Assembly (NCBI GenBank): GCA_004293365.1
Contig: RDYN01000064.1
Span: 1 to 36,537 of the forward strand
DNA: 36,537 nucleotides
Direction: 5' to 3'
Origin: Oscillatoriales cyanobacterium
GTDB lineage: Bacteria > Cyanobacteriota > Cyanobacteriia > Cyanobacteriales > Microcoleaceae
Shown: piece after piece, positions 6,204-15,970 of the stretch
How the letters are laid out: each line of letters begins with the position of its first letter
Position numbering within the stretch: position 1 is the stretch's first letter
Notes under the pieces: model-generated
What the model saw: the letters and a program-made list of their open reading frames with translations, nothing else
What the model was told of the DNA's origin: nothing
The model's database searches: none
Program-made: the position numbers and the translations under genes

Positions 6204-9200
6204 ATGATGGCAATTCCCGGCGTTGCAGTTCTCGCTCTCATTTATGAAAGCAGCACTTCCCTGGTTTACCGCGGCCGCAACGAGCAAGACAATCAACCTG
6301 TTATTATCAAAATTCTCAAAGAAGACTATCCGACTCCCGAAGAACTCAATAGATACAAACGCGAATATGACATTACTGCCAACTTAAACCAGCTCGACGG
6401 AGTTGTTAAAGTGCACAAATTGCAGCAGGTTAGAAATAGTCTGGCAATGATTTTAGAAGATTTTGGTGGCGAATCTTTAAAAATATTTATGGCTACCCAA
6501 AAATTTACCTATTTAGGATTTTTGACTACCGCCATCAAAGTTGCTGAAACTTTGGGAGAAATTCACGCAAAAAATGTAATTCATAAAGATATTAACCCCT
6601 CTAATATAGTTTTTAACCCCGCGACTGGACAAGTTAGACTCATAGACTTTAGCATCTCAACTGCCTCAAATCCGGAAAACCTTGCAAATAAAAATCCCAA
6701 CTTTTTAGAAGGCACTTTAGCCTATATGTCGCCGGAACAAACCGGCAGAATGAACCGGGTAATTGATTACCGCACAGACTTTTATTCCCTCGGCGTCACC
6801 TTCTATGAAATCCTGGCAGGACAGCTCCCTTTTACCACTACCGATCCCATGGAGTTAGTTCACTGTCACATCGCCAAACAGCCAGCACCTCTCGCTGAAA
6901 TTGCACCGGAAATTCCTCAAGCTATTTCAGACATTGTGATGAAATTGCTAGCAAAAGCGGCGGAGGATCGCTATCAAAGCGCTTGGGGACTGAAAGCGGA
7001 TTTGGAATCCTGTCTGTTTCAGTTGCAAACATCGGGGGTGATTTCCGAGTTTGCTCTCGGCAGCCAAGATATTTCCGACAAATTTCAAATCCCTCAAAAA
7101 CTTTACGGCAGACAGCGAGAAGTTGAAACTCTTTTAGCGGCATTTGAACGGGTAGCAGCAACAACTAATCGAGCCTACCGTATCGAACAGTCCCAAATTT
7201 CTGTCATCAAGAAAGAGAGCAAATTACCCAAAGAAAGTTCTCTGTCAGTGCTCGCCAGAGGACAGCATAAATCCCGGAGCGAGATGATGCTAATTGCTGG
7301 TTATTCCGGCATTGGCAAATCGGCAATGGTAAAGATTTTAGACAAACCGATTACCCGCAGGCGCGGCTATTTTATTTGGGGAAAATTTGACCAGTACAAG
7401 CGGACTATTCCTTACTCAGCAGTTGTTAGCGCCTTTTCGGAATTGGTGCGGCAACTCTTAACCGAAAGCGAAGCTCAATTGGCAGTTTGGCGCGAAAAAC
7501 TCCGTACTGCTTTCGGGCAAAACGGGCAAATTATTATTGATGTAATTCCCGAAGTTGAACTCATTGTCGGCGCTCAGTCTCCTGTAGCTGAATTGGGCCC
7601 GACGGAATCTCTCAACCGCTTTAATTTAGTCTTTCAAAATTTCATTCGCGTATTTTGCCAGCCCGAACATCCGCTGGTGATTTTTCTCGACGATTTGCAG
7701 TGGGCAGATTCTGCGACACTCAAATTGATTGAGTTGATGATGACAGATGAAGCTACACAATATCTGTTTTTAATTGGTGCTTATCGCGATAATGAAGTCA
7801 GTCCCACTCATCCTTTAATGATGACTGTGGAGACGCTGCGGAATCAGGAAGCTATCATTAATGAAATTGCTTTGTCGCCGCTGGGGGTGGACAACATCAC
7901 TCATTTGATTGCCGAGACTTTGCACAGCGATCGCAAATCGGTCAAACCCTTAGCTGAACTGGTTGTCAGCAAAACAGACGGCAATCCTTTTTTTGTTAAT
8001 CAATTCCTACAAACATTGTATCAGGAAAACCTGCTAGTTTTTCACCCGCCGCAGTCGGGAAGCAAGGGCGGCTGGCATTGGGATATGACTCAAATTGAGC
8101 AGTGCGCTATCACTGATAATGTAGTAGATTTGATGGTGCAGAAGTTGAGAAAACTGCCGAGTTCTACGCAGCAGGTTTTGCGTTTAGTGGCTTGTTTGGG
8201 CAACGAATTTGACTTGAATACTCTTTCTTTAATTAATGAGAAAGAAGCTTCGGAAACTTTTTCTCACCTGCTGCCGGCGATTAAGTCGGGACTGATTCTG
8301 CCAACTTCGGAATTGGAAAGCAAGTCCTTAGATTACGTGCTGTTTCCGCTGTTAATTCTCAATTATAAATTTTTGCACGATCGCGTCCAACAAGCAGCTT
8401 ATGCCCTGATTGACGACTCGCAAAAAAAAGACGTTCACCTGAAAATCGGCAGGCAAATCCTCGAAAACACTCCGGCTGAGTATCGCGCTGACAGAATTTT
8501 TGAATTAGTCGATCACTTGAATGTAGCGCGATCGCTAATTCGAGACGAGCGAGAACTAATCGAACTGGCAACCCTGAATTTAGACGCCGCCCGCAGAGCC
8601 AAAGATGCCACTGCTTATGTTGCTGCTTTGCAGTATTTAACCGCAGGTATGGACGGTTTAACCGCCGATATCTGGGATTTTCACTACGACTTGGCCTTTG
8701 CTCTGCACATGGAGCGGGCTAACGTTGAGTATCTCAACGGCTATTTCGAGCATTCAGAAGAATTTATCAACATCACGTTGCAAAAAGCGCGATCGGCCTT
8801 AGAAAAAGTAGAAATTTACAACCTGCTGATCGTGCAGTACACCCTCCGAGCGAAGTACGAGGAAGCCGTTAAAGCCGGAATCAAAGCTTTAAACCTGCTG
8901 GGAATTGACTTGCCGCTAGACGGACTGCAAACAGTCATCTCCGAAGAATTTGCAGCAGCCACAAACTTTTTAGCTGGTAGAGAAATAGCTTCCCTGATTG
9001 ACGCCCCGGAAATGACTGTCCCCGACAAAAAAGTGGCAGTCAAATTAATCACAAACTTGCTGACATCGGCTTACCTCAACAATCCCGACTTGTGGAAAGT
9101 CAGCGTTTTAAAAGGAGTCAATCTTTCTCTCACCTACGGTTTAGTACCCGAAGCCTCTCTTTGCTACGCCGGCTACGGTATGTTCTTAAACGCTGTTTCG

Positions 9201-11717
9201 GGAGATTACAAAGCCGCGTATCAATTTGCCATGCTGTCGCTAAATTTGAGCGAAAAATCGGGCAATATCGGCTTGAAGTGCAGAGCTTGTTCGTCGCTGG
9301 TAAGTATTTTTCATTACTGGTTCAATCATATTAAAGAAGCACACGCGATCAGCAATGAAGGATATCAAGCAGCTTTAGAATCAGGAGATTTAGAATATGC
9401 GGGTTATATCCTGTCGAACCGCATAGCCAATTACTTTTTTCAAGGCAAAGAAATATCGCAAATTCTGGCAGACACCAGCAGGTATTTGCAGTTCAGCCAA
9501 AAAACCAAAAATCAGCTCGTAACCGATACATTATTAGGAGTAGAGTTAATCCTCCGCAACTTGAGCCAACTCACTGTTGAAAAATTTGTATTTGAAAGCG
9601 ACGATATGAGCGAAGCTGAATACGTACAAAACTGTCAAGCTCATCAAAATTTGTACTCGCTTTGCCTTTACCAGATTCGCAAATGCCAGGTAATGTACTG
9701 GTATGGCAACTTCAATGAAGCACTACAACTAGCATTGGAAGTAGAAAAGCAACTATCTTTTATTACCGGAGCGATACCCGCTACCGAGTGGAATTTTTTC
9801 TTTTCTCTAGTTTTAGCTGCCGTTTTTCCCAATGTTTCAAAAAGCAAGCAAAAACAATATCTGGAAAAGTTAGAAGCCAATCAAAAACAGATGAAAATCT
9901 GGGCTGATAACTGTCGTGAAAACTTTCTGCACAAGTATCTTTTAGTACAAGCAGAAATAGCCAGAATTACCAAGAAAGATTCAGAAGCTGTAGAGCTTTA
10001 CGATTTCTCGATAAATTTAGCTCAAGACAGTGAGTTTGTCCAAAATGAAGCCCTCGCTAACGAACTAGCCGCCAAGTTTTGGTTGAGTAAAGGCAAATAT
10101 CAATATGCCAAAATCCACTTGCGCGAAGCTCACTCGTGCTACTTGCGCTGGGGTGCAATCCGCAAAGTTGAAGATTTAGAACAGAAGTATCCGCAGTTGC
10201 GGGAAATGACGCCGCTCAACGGCAGTTTTCACAACAATCAAACTACAACAACTATTCATACTTCTACTGGCAGCGATGCGAGAGTGCTGGATTTAGCAAC
10301 TGTAATGAAAGCATCTCTGGCAATTTCCAGCGAAATTGTCCTTGACAAGCTGCTGGCTTCTTTGATGAGGATCTCGCTGGAAAACGCGGGGGCACAATCC
10401 GGTTTTTTAATTTTGGTTAGAGATGGAAAGCTGTTGATTTCAGCGAAAGCGTCAGTAGTTGCTGAAGATGTAGCGGTGCTGCAATTTACGCCTGTGGAAG
10501 AATGTCAGGATTTGCCTGTGACTGTGATTAATTATGTGGAAAGGACTCGCTCGGACTTGGTGTTGAGCAATGCTGTGGCTGAAGGGCGATTTACTGCCGA
10601 TCCTTATATCGCCAAACACCAGCTCAAATCTCTTTTGTGTACGCCGATTGTCAATCAAGGCAAACTAATTGGGATTCTTTATTTAGAAAACAATTTAACG
10701 CTGGGGGCTTTTACGGCGCACAGATTGGAGGTTTTAAGGCTGCTTTCTTCGCAAGTTGCTATTTCTTTGGAAAATGCTCTGCTTTACAATTCGGTGGAGC
10801 AGAAAGTGCAAGAGCGGACGCATGAGTTAAATGACAAAAATGAACGTTTAGAACAAACTTTGCGGGAGCTGAAACTAACTCAAGCTCAATTAATTCAAAC
10901 AGAAAAAATGTCGAGTTTGGGGCAAATGGTGGCTGGTGTAGCTCACGAAATTAATAACCCTGTAAGTTTTATCTACGGGAATCTCAATCCCGCTAGCGAT
11001 TACGTAAAAGACTTGCTGAAGTTGATTGAGCTTTACCAGCAGCACTATCCCGAACCTGCTGATGAAATTATAGAGGAAATAGAAACAATTGAACTGGAAT
11101 TTTTGAGCGAAGATTTGCAAAAGCTGCTGGATTCTATGAAAGTCGGAGCCGAAAGAATCCGAGATATTGTGTTGAGTTTGCGGAATTTCTCGCGCCTCGA
11201 TGAGGCGCAAATGAAGTCGGTTAATATCCATGAAGGCATAGACAGTACGGTGATGTTGCTGCAACCGCGCCTGAGAAAAGAGGGCGGCCGTTTGGGAATT
11301 GAGGTGATTAAAAATTACAGCAAGCTACCGTTAATTACTTGTTATGCGTCGCAGTTGAATCAGGTATTTATGAATATTTTGACAAATGCGATCGATGCTT
11401 TGGAATTGGCTAGAGATTGCCCGCAAAACTCTCAGAAACAGCCTGCTATTACAATTTCTACGGAGGTGACTGACAGGAATTCTGCGATAATTAGAATTGC
11501 GGACAGCGGCCCGGGGATGAGCACTGAGGTGCTGCACAAGATATTCGATCCGTTTTTTACAACTAAGCCGGTGGGTTCGGGAACTGGTTTGGGATTATCG
11601 ATTTCGCACTCGATTGTTGTGAGTTCTCACGGCGGAAAGTTGAGTTGTGCTTCTGCACCTGGAGAGGGGACTGAGTTTATTATTGAAATTCCGATCGCCC
11701 CACGGCAGGTTTTGTAA
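6204..11717 (+). CDS. Hybrid serine/threonine kinase - AAA ATPase - GAF - histidine kinase
   Basis: This protein of about 1837 residues starts at ATG 6204, preceded by GAGAG; an in-frame TTG at 6189 is less likely. Residues about 8-265 form a protein kinase fold with VIIKIL (ATP-binding Lys), HKDINPSNIVF (catalytic Asp near 129) and LIDFSIST, where DFS replaces DFG as in this cyanobacterial family. At about 300 LYGRQREV opens an AAA/STAND ATPase with Walker A GYSGIGKS near 363 and Walker B LVIFLDDLQWAD near 492, then a long helical TPR-like region. A GAF domain covers about 1360-1540, a short coiled linker follows, and then HisKA (GVAHEINNP, phospho-acceptor His near 1581) and HATPase_c (N box NILTNAIDAL, DSGPGMS, DPFFTTK, GTGLGLSI). 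The architecture matches HstK-type kinases of Anabaena. No response regulator lies nearby, so its partner is unknown. Confidence 0.95.
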   Translation: MMAIPGVAVLALIYESSTSLVYRGRNEQDNQPVIIKILKEDYPTPEELNRYKREYDITANLNQLDGVVKVHKLQQVRNSLAMILEDFGGESLKIFMATQKFTYLGFLTTAIKVAETLGEIHAKNVIHKDINPSNIVFNPATGQVRLIDFSISTASNPENLANKNPNFLEGTLAYMSPEQTGRMNRVIDYRTDFYSLGVTFYEILAGQLPFTTTDPMELVHCHIAKQPAPLAEIAPEIPQAISDIVMKLLAKAAEDRYQSAWGLKADLESCLFQLQTSGVISEFALGSQDISDKFQIPQKLYGRQREVETLLAAFERVAATTNRAYRIEQSQISVIKKESKLPKESSLSVLARGQHKSRSEMMLIAGYSGIGKSAMVKILDKPITRRRGYFIWGKFDQYKRTIPYSAVVSAFSELVRQLLTESEAQLAVWREKLRTAFGQNGQIIIDVIPEVELIVGAQSPVAELGPTESLNRFNLVFQNFIRVFCQPEHPLVIFLDDLQWADSATLKLIELMMTDEATQYLFLIGAYRDNEVSPTHPLMMTVETLRNQEAIINEIALSPLGVDNITHLIAETLHSDRKSVKPLAELVVSKTDGNPFFVNQFLQTLYQENLLVFHPPQSGSKGGWHWDMTQIEQCAITDNVVDLMVQKLRKLPSSTQQVLRLVACLGNEFDLNTLSLINEKEASETFSHLLPAIKSGLILPTSELESKSLDYVLFPLLILNYKFLHDRVQQAAYALIDDSQKKDVHLKIGRQILENTPAEYRADRIFELVDHLNVARSLIRDERELIELATLNLDAARRAKDATAYVAALQYLTAGMDGLTADIWDFHYDLAFALHMERANVEYLNGYFEHSEEFINITLQKARSALEKVEIYNLLIVQYTLRAKYEEAVKAGIKALNLLGIDLPLDGLQTVISEEFAAATNFLAGREIASLIDAPEMTVPDKKVAVKLITNLLTSAYLNNPDLWKVSVLKGVNLSLTYGLVPEASLCYAGYGMFLNAVSGDYKAAYQFAMLSLNLSEKSGNIGLKCRACSSLVSIFHYWFNHIKEAHAISNEGYQAALESGDLEYAGYILSNRIANYFFQGKEISQILADTSRYLQFSQKTKNQLVTDTLLGVELILRNLSQLTVEKFVFESDDMSEAEYVQNCQAHQNLYSLCLYQIRKCQVMYWYGNFNEALQLALEVEKQLSFITGAIPATEWNFFFSLVLAAVFPNVSKSKQKQYLEKLEANQKQMKIWADNCRENFLHKYLLVQAEIARITKKDSEAVELYDFSINLAQDSEFVQNEALANELAAKFWLSKGKYQYAKIHLREAHSCYLRWGAIRKVEDLEQKYPQLREMTPLNGSFHNNQTTTTIHTSTGSDARVLDLATVMKASLAISSEIVLDKLLASLMRISLENAGAQSGFLILVRDGKLLISAKASVVAEDVAVLQFTPVEECQDLPVTVINYVERTRSDLVLSNAVAEGRFTADPYIAKHQLKSLLCTPIVNQGKLIGILYLENNLTLGAFTAHRLEVLRLLSSQVAISLENALLYNSVEQKVQERTHELNDKNERLEQTLRELKLTQAQLIQTEKMSSLGQMVAGVAHEINNPVSFIYGNLNPASDYVKDLLKLIELYQQHYPEPADEIIEEIETIELEFLSEDLQKLLDSMKVGAERIRDIVLSLRNFSRLDEAQMKSVNIHEGIDSTVMLLQPRLRKEGGRLGIEVIKNYSKLPLITCYASQLNQVFMNILTNAIDALELARDCPQNSQKQPAITISTEVTDRNSAIIRIADSGPGMSTEVLHKIFDPFFTTKPVGSGTGLGLSISHSIVVSSHGGKLSCASAPGEGTEFIIEIPIAPRQVL

Positions 11718-11732
11718 GGAAGAAAGGAGGAA

Positions 11733-11964
11733 TATTGGGTGAATATTGGGTAGATTTCCGTCGAATATTGGGTGAATATTGGGTGAATATTGGGTGAATT
11801 TCCGTTGGATATTGGGTGAATATTGAGTGAATTTCCGTTGGATATTGGGTGAATATTGGGTGAATTTCCGTTGGATATTGGGTGAATATTGGGTGAATAT
11901 TGGGTGAATTTCCGTTGGATATTGGGTGAATATTGGGTGAATATTGGGTGAATTTCGGTTGGAT
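11733..11964. repeat. Minisatellite with an 11-bp period
   Basis: About 21 tandem 11-mers follow the kinase stop. Three unit types alternate: GAATATTGGGT, GAATTTCCGTT and GGATATTGGGT. Higher-order blocks of three to five units repeat almost exactly. The array is open in one minus-strand frame, but only because the repeat lacks stops in that phase; its product would be a low-complexity NIHPISNGNSP peptide with no support as a gene. Confidence 0.85.
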
Positions 11965-11968
11965 ACCC

Positions 11969-12097
11969 GGCGAAGGTCATTCGCGGCTACACAAACAATG
12001 TCCGGATGGTGCGCGGACTAAGAAAGAAAGAAAGAAAGGGCGAAGGTCATTCGTGGCTACACAAACAATGTCCGCGCAACGCGAGACTAAGAAAATT
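11969..12097. repeat. Direct repeat with a GAAA microsatellite between copies
   Basis: GGCGAAGGTCATTCGCGGCT at 11969 recurs at 12039 (one substitution), each continuing with ACACAAACAATGTCCG and ending in a GACTAAGAAA tail. The 70-bp period includes a GAAAGAAAGAAAG tract at about 12022-12036. The second copy runs into the end of the Uma2 gene on the minus strand. Confidence 0.7.
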
Positions 12098-12650
12098 GTA
12101 TTTGGCGGTACAAATCGCCGATCGCAATTTCGACATCCACTGATTCCAGTCGCAAAGCAGCGCCCAAACCGTACTCCGACAGCACCCACAGCCCTTGTTC
12201 GTTGCGCCGAAACAGTTCTACTCCGGGCTCTTCGACTTGCACTAAGACGTACTCTTGCAGCGTTGAAAATTGGCGGTATTTAGCAAATTTTGCGCCGCGA
12301 TCCACAGCTTCGGTGGAAGGTGATAAAACTTCGACAATCAAGGAAGGAAATTGCACCAATTGCGGATCGTTATCGCGATCGTCGCAAGTTACGACAACAT
12401 CAGGATAAAAATACTTTCGCCCTGGTTCCACTTGGACTTTTACATCGGCGATGTAAGGTTCGCAAGGGCGATCGACAAGGGCATCATCTAGTATCCTGAA
12501 GAAATTTCCTGAAATCCGATTGTGATTGCGGGTTCCGCCACTCATAGCGACGACTTCGCCATCCCAATACTCGTAGCGTTCTTCTTGGGTGGGTTCCCAA
12601 GTTAGATATTCTTCTGCGCTCATCGATAGGCGATCGGGTAAAGCAACCAT
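12087..12650 (-). CDS. Uma2-family (DUF820) putative nuclease
   Basis: The ATG at 12650 gives MVALPDRLSMSAEEYLTWE, about 187 residues; a TTG at 12662 is in frame but unnecessary. The Uma2 pattern is complete: an early 'E-x-Y-x-x-W' and ERYEYWDGEVVAMSGGT, then N-x-I/R helix, VKVQV, YFYPDVVVTC and LIVEVLSPSTEAVDRGAKFAKYR. The Asp of YPDVVV and the Glu of IVEVLS with the downstream Lys form the PD-(D/E)xK-like site. Such genes are strongly expanded in cyanobacteria and biological roles are unproven. A C-terminal remnant of a relative is at 78-278. The stop lies at the edge of the repeat at 11969-12097. Confidence 0.85.
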   Translation of the reverse strand: MVALPDRLSMSAEEYLTWEPTQEERYEYWDGEVVAMSGGTRNHNRISGNFFRILDDALVDRPCEPYIADVKVQVEPGRKYFYPDVVVTCDDRDNDPQLVQFPSLIVEVLSPSTEAVDRGAKFAKYRQFSTLQEYVLVQVEEPGVELFRRNEQGLWVLSEYGLGAALRLESVDVEIAIGDLYRQIQFS

Positions 12651-12701
12651 AATGCGATGCAAACTAGATACCAGTTTTTTTGCTTATGCCATTTTATCAC
12701 C

Positions 12702-12995
12702 TCAGCGCACAATTAATTGACTGAATAAACCGCTTTCTCCCGACCCTTCTTTTTCCAGCAGGCGAACTTCTAATTCAAACAAGCGGCGGTAGGTGAGGGA
12801 ATCATTTGTGACTGGATGCTTCCTGGTTTCTTGTTTGCGGGATTCGTACAAAGCGATCGATTTGCCACAACCGGAGGAGATCGATCGCACTCGATCGCCC
12901 CGAAGGTCGAAATCTGCTTGTACTTCCGACTGCTTGCGGTTGATGGAGGCGATCGCAGTTATATCAACGATCGCCACTCGGAAGATTTCGAGCAA
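12702..12995 (-). CDS. Possible small hypothetical protein or gene remnant
   Basis: An open frame of about 97 codons lies between the Uma2 and prfC genes on the same strand. It starts only at a TTG (12995), with a TAA a few codons further upstream. The middle part overlaps several CGATCG sites. The C-terminal half (NDSLTYRRLFELEVRLLEKE) looks helical and protein-like. I do not recognise a family. It may be the 3' end of a decayed gene or a spurious frame. Confidence 0.3.
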   Translation of the reverse strand: MLEIFRVAIVDITAIASINRKQSEVQADFDLRGDRVRSISSGCGKSIALYESRKQETRKHPVTNDSLTYRRLFELEVRLLEKEGSGESGLFSQLIVR

Positions 12996-13034
12996 ATCTA
13001 GGGTTGTCTTTTATTCAAGGCGATCGCGGTAATC

Positions 13035-14663
13035 TCACTCCGCGCTAACGGCCAAACCAGAAACCACAGGCGCGATCGCATTTAACCTCAAAACAGGATG
13101 TTCCCCTTCCACCTGACGGCAATTCCAGTCATTTCTAAACAACAAAACCGGCCTTCCCCAACTATCTTTCACCGTCACAGTATTAAATAACCGTCCAACT
13201 TTTGCCAGCGCATCCCAACCGCCATCAACCCAGCGAGCTACACTGTAAGGCAACATATCGATCGTAGTTTCGACATTATATTCCGACTGCATTCGGAACT
13301 GCACCACCTCAAATTGCAACTGTCCCACAGCCGCCAAAATCGGTTCGCGTTTCGACTCATCAACCGAATACATAATTTGCACGGCGCCCTCTTCCTGCAA
13401 CTCAGAAACGCCTTTGCGGAACTGCTTAAACTTAGAAGGATTCGGATTTCTCAAAAAGGCAAAAAGTTCCGGCGAAAAACAGGGAATCCCTTCATATTCG
13501 AGTTTTTGGCCGGTGAAAATAGTATCGCCGATCGCAAAAACCCCCGGATTGTTCAAACCAATCACATCGCCCGGATACGCAACCTCGATCGACTCCCGAT
13601 CCTGAGCAAATAACTTTTGAGGTCTTGACAAACGCACCGTTTTACCAGTCCGAGCGTGAGTCACGTTCATGTCCTTTTCAAACTTGCCGGTACAAACCCG
13701 AATAAATGCCACGCGATCGCGGTGTCTCGGGTCCATATTCGCTTGCAACTTAAACACAAACCCGGTAAAATCTTCGTAAGTTGGGGGAAGTTCCCCGGCG
13801 GTGCTGTTGCGGGCGATCGGCTTCATCGCGTAATCTAAAAACGCATCTAAAAACAGTTCGACCCCAAAATTGCTCATCGCGCTACCAAAGAAAACCGGAG
13901 TCATTTTCCCAGCCCGAACCAAATCTAAATCCAGTTCAGTTCCCAACTCATCCAGCAGTTCCAACTCTTCTTTGAGCTGATAGTAAAGGTCTTGTTCCAA
14001 CAAATCCTCAATGCGCGGATCGCCCAATTCAATTACTGTATCAACAGCAGCGCGAGAACCGTGTTGACTCCGCTCGAACAAGTGAATTTTGCGTTTTCTG
14101 CGATCGAAAACACCTTTAAAGCGATCGCCCGTACCGATCGGCCAATTCACCGGATAAGTCTGCAATCCCAATTCCTTCTCAATTTCGTCCAACAAATCCA
14201 AAGGATCTCTGCTAGGGCGATCGAGCTTATTAAAGAAAGTAAAAATAGGCAAACGTCGCAACTTACAAACTTCAAATAACTTCCGAGTTTGGGGTTCCAA
14301 ACCCTTAGCAGCATCCTCAAGCATCACCGCATTATCAGCAGCCGCCAGAGTACGATAAGTATCTTCGCTAAAATCTTGGTGTCCCGGAGTATCGAGCAGA
14401 TTAATGTGATAATTTTGATATTCAAACTGCAAAACAGTAGAAGTAATCGAAATTCCCCGCTGCTGTTCCATCGCCATCCAGTCTGAGGTAGCGTGTCGCT
14501 GAGCCCGCCGCGCTTTCACAGAACCTGCTTCGTGAATTGCACCTCCGTAAAGCAGGAGTTTTTCTGTCAAAGTAGTTTTACCCGCGTCGGGGTGCGAGAT
14601 AATCGCAAAGTTGCGCCGGTGTTCAACAGCAGTTAGCAGTTCAGTTTCGAGTTCTGTTGTCAT
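13035..14663 (-). CDS. prfC: Peptide chain release factor 3 (RF3)
   Basis: The ATG at 14663 gives [20 protein letters not shown], about 542 residues, the normal RF3 length; the preceding GTG codon is less likely. GTPase motifs are complete: G1 [10 protein letters not shown], switch region [10 protein letters not shown]3 [14 protein letters not shown] and G4 NKLDR. The RF3-specific regions follow, including [17 protein letters not shown] and [28 protein letters not shown]3 is a cytoplasmic translational GTPase that recycles RF1/RF2 from the ribosome after termination. It diverges from the DUF4870 gene, with about 100 bp of shared upstream region. Confidence 0.96.
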   Translation of the reverse strand: MTTELETELLTAVEHRRNFAIISHPDAGKTTLTEKLLLYGGAIHEAGSVKARRAQRHATSDWMAMEQQRGISITSTVLQFEYQNYHINLLDTPGHQDFSEDTYRTLAAADNAVMLEDAAKGLEPQTRKLFEVCKLRRLPIFTFFNKLDRPSRDPLDLLDEIEKELGLQTYPVNWPIGTGDRFKGVFDRRKRKIHLFERSQHGSRAAVDTVIELGDPRIEDLLEQDLYYQLKEELELLDELGTELDLDLVRAGKMTPVFFGSAMSNFGVELFLDAFLDYAMKPIARNSTAGELPPTYEDFTGFVFKLQANMDPRHRDRVAFIRVCTGKFEKDMNVTHARTGKTVRLSRPQKLFAQDRESIEVAYPGDVIGLNNPGVFAIGDTIFTGQKLEYEGIPCFSPELFAFLRNPNPSKFKQFRKGVSELQEEGAVQIMYSVDESKREPILAAVGQLQFEVVQFRMQSEYNVETTIDMLPYSVARWVDGGWDALAKVGRLFNTVTVKDSWGRPVLLFRNDWNCRQVEGEHPVLRLNAIAPVVSGLAVSAE

Positions 14664-14765
14664 CACAAAGTAAGTAGGGGAATCATCACCCGATCGCCAT
14701 TATAGCCTGTGCTAGAGTGACTATTAAAGGTAAACTTATCACTAAAGTCAAGGAATCAAAGTAAT
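14664..14765. promoter_or_regulatory. Divergent upstream region of prfC and the DUF4870 gene
   Basis: The 102-bp gap must hold promoters for both genes. AAGGA at 14749-14753 is the ribosome site for the rightward gene. TATAGCCTGTGCTAGAGT at 14701-14718 contains TATAGC, a possible -10-like box, but no matching -35 can be assigned with confidence. Confidence 0.3.
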
Positions 14766-15110
14766 ATGTACGACTCCGATAAGCGGAAGCTGCTATCACT
14801 GGTGTGTCACGGGGCGATTTTTTTCAGCACGTTACTGTTCTCGATCGGAGCGCCGATCGCTGTATTGTTAGTATCAGATGACCCCGTTGTCAAAGAAAAC
14901 GCCACAGAAGCCATCAATTTTCACTTGAATGTATGGGTGTACAGCGCTGTGATTGTGGCGTTAACTGTGGTGACTTTTGGGCTTGCCGGGTTTATCCTAG
15001 TGCCGCTAGGTTATCTCCTACATTGGGGACTGACAATCATGGCTATTATCCACGTGTTGCAAACTCCTAACGAACCTTACCGCTACCCTTTTATTTTCCG
15101 AATAGTTTAG
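14766..15110 (+). CDS. DUF4870-family small membrane protein
   Basis: This 114-residue protein has the DUF4870 layout: a short N-terminus (SDKRKLLSLVCHGAIFF), a first membrane helix, a polar stretch ending in ENATEAINFHLNVWVY (the conserved 'A-x-x-A-I/L-N-F-Q/H' motif), and further membrane helices (VIVALTVVTFGLAGFILVPL and GLTIMAIIHVL), then a YRYPFIFRI tail. It would sit in the cytoplasmic membrane. Function is unknown; relatives are often annotated as Tic20-like. Start at ATG 14766 behind AAGGA, with a terminator hairpin just after the stop. Confidence 0.85.
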   Translation: MYDSDKRKLLSLVCHGAIFFSTLLFSIGAPIAVLLVSDDPVVKENATEAINFHLNVWVYSAVIVALTVVTFGLAGFILVPLGYLLHWGLTIMAIIHVLQTPNEPYRYPFIFRIV

Positions 15111-15143
15111 ACAGCAAATCGCGCTTCATTATCGATTTTAAAC

Positions 15144-15173
15144 AACCCGGTTGTGTAAAAAGCCGGGTTTTTA
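15144..15173 (+). terminator. Intrinsic terminator of the DUF4870 gene
   Basis: AACCCGG (15144-15150) pairs with CCGGGTT (15163-15169) and is followed by TTTT, about 35 bp after the stop codon. Confidence 0.7.
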
Positions 15174-15200
15174 ATTGTTTGACAAGTCACCCAAAAATCC

Positions 15201-15246
15201 TGGTAGGGTGCGCAATGCGCACCGGTGCGCAATGCGCACCCTACCA
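15201..15246. repeat. 46-bp near-perfect palindrome
   Basis: TGGTAGGGTGCGCAATGCGC opens a 23-bp arm that is inverted immediately, with no loop and one mismatched position. It belongs to the same GTAGGGTGCG repeat class as the element at 2024-2087. It lies between convergent genes and may help terminate both. Confidence 0.65.
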
Positions 15247-15301
15247 TAGAAATTGTGCACAATTAGCGATCGACCCAAACACAATTCCCAATTCCCAAGC
15301 T

Positions 15302-15778
15302 TTATCGCATTTCAGGAACTCTCACAGGATCTGTCGGCGGCATAACCGCCTCTTTAGCATTCAACTTTATATTCAACTCACGAATCCGGCGCGATAGCAA
15401 GCGAATAATATTAACAGCAATTCCCGGCGTTTCATCGATCGCATCATAAAGCTGCATTTGAGTCAGCATCAAACACTCCGATTGTTCCAGAGTAGAAATA
15501 GAAGCCGATCGAGGTTCCGCATCAAACAGCGACATTTCCCCGAAACAAGCCCCGGCTTTCAACTGTGCCAAATCCCGATCGCCTATATGCACCCGCACCG
15601 TACCCGATACCAAGATATAGAGCGATCGACCTTCTTGTCCTTCCGTAAAAATCCTATGCTTAGAAGGAAACGAAAGTTCATCCATTACCGATGCTAGACG
15701 CACAAGAAAATCATCTCGTAGTTCCTTAAAAATCGGAACTTCCCTGACAAACAATAGGCGTTCGACGCTAGTTAACAT
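15302..15778 (-). CDS. Cyclic nucleotide-binding domain protein without a DNA-binding domain
   Basis: This 158-residue protein has a single cNMP-binding fold. Visible elements are FTEGQEGRSLYILVSGTVRVH (beta-roll), FGEMSLFDAEPRSASI (the phosphate-binding cassette with G-E-x-S/A-L-x-x-x-x-R-S-A), and a C-terminal helix ending INIRLLSRRIRELN. The Arg and Glu of the cassette are present, so cAMP or cGMP binding is plausible. No HTH follows, so it is not a Crp-type transcription factor. It lies 192 bp downstream of the transporter-like HEAT gene on the same strand, and CNB domains are often linked to that transporter family, so it may regulate it (inference). Confidence 0.85.
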   Translation of the reverse strand: MLTSVERLLFVREVPIFKELRDDFLVRLASVMDELSFPSKHRIFTEGQEGRSLYILVSGTVRVHIGDRDLAQLKAGACFGEMSLFDAEPRSASISTLEQSECLMLTQMQLYDAIDETPGIAVNIIRLLSRRIRELNIKLNAKEAVMPPTDPVRVPEMR

Positions 15779-15814
15779 AATGCGATGGAGTGATTAATTT
15801 AAACTTTCAAAGGG

Positions 15815-15970
15815 AATTGGGCATTGGGAATTGGGCATTGGGAATTGGGCATTGGGCATTAGGTATTGGAGATAGTTTCTTTTTGTTCCTTCTTTCTTCT
15901 TCCTTCTTCCTTCTTCCTTCTTCCTTCTTCCTTCTTCCTTCTTCCCTCTTCCCTATTCCCTCTTCCTTCT
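15815..15970. repeat. GGGAATTGGGCATT and TTCTTCC tandem repeats
   Basis: The spacer between the CNB and transporter genes holds repeats of GGGAATTGGGCATT (about 15816-15870), then a pyrimidine tract of about 10 TTCTTCC-like heptamers (about 15890-15970). Both are typical cyanobacterial simple spacer repeats. The pyrimidine tract ends close to the transporter stop. Confidence 0.75.

Noticed and set aside
11627..11980. 117-codon minus-strand frame through the 11-bp array
   Set aside because: It is open only because the repeat lacks stops in that phase; it gives a low-complexity NIHPISNGNSP product and overlaps the kinase 3' end.
11733..12097. CRISPR-like array
   Set aside because: Units are contiguous 11-mers or two direct copies without unique spacers of regular size, and no cas genes are present.
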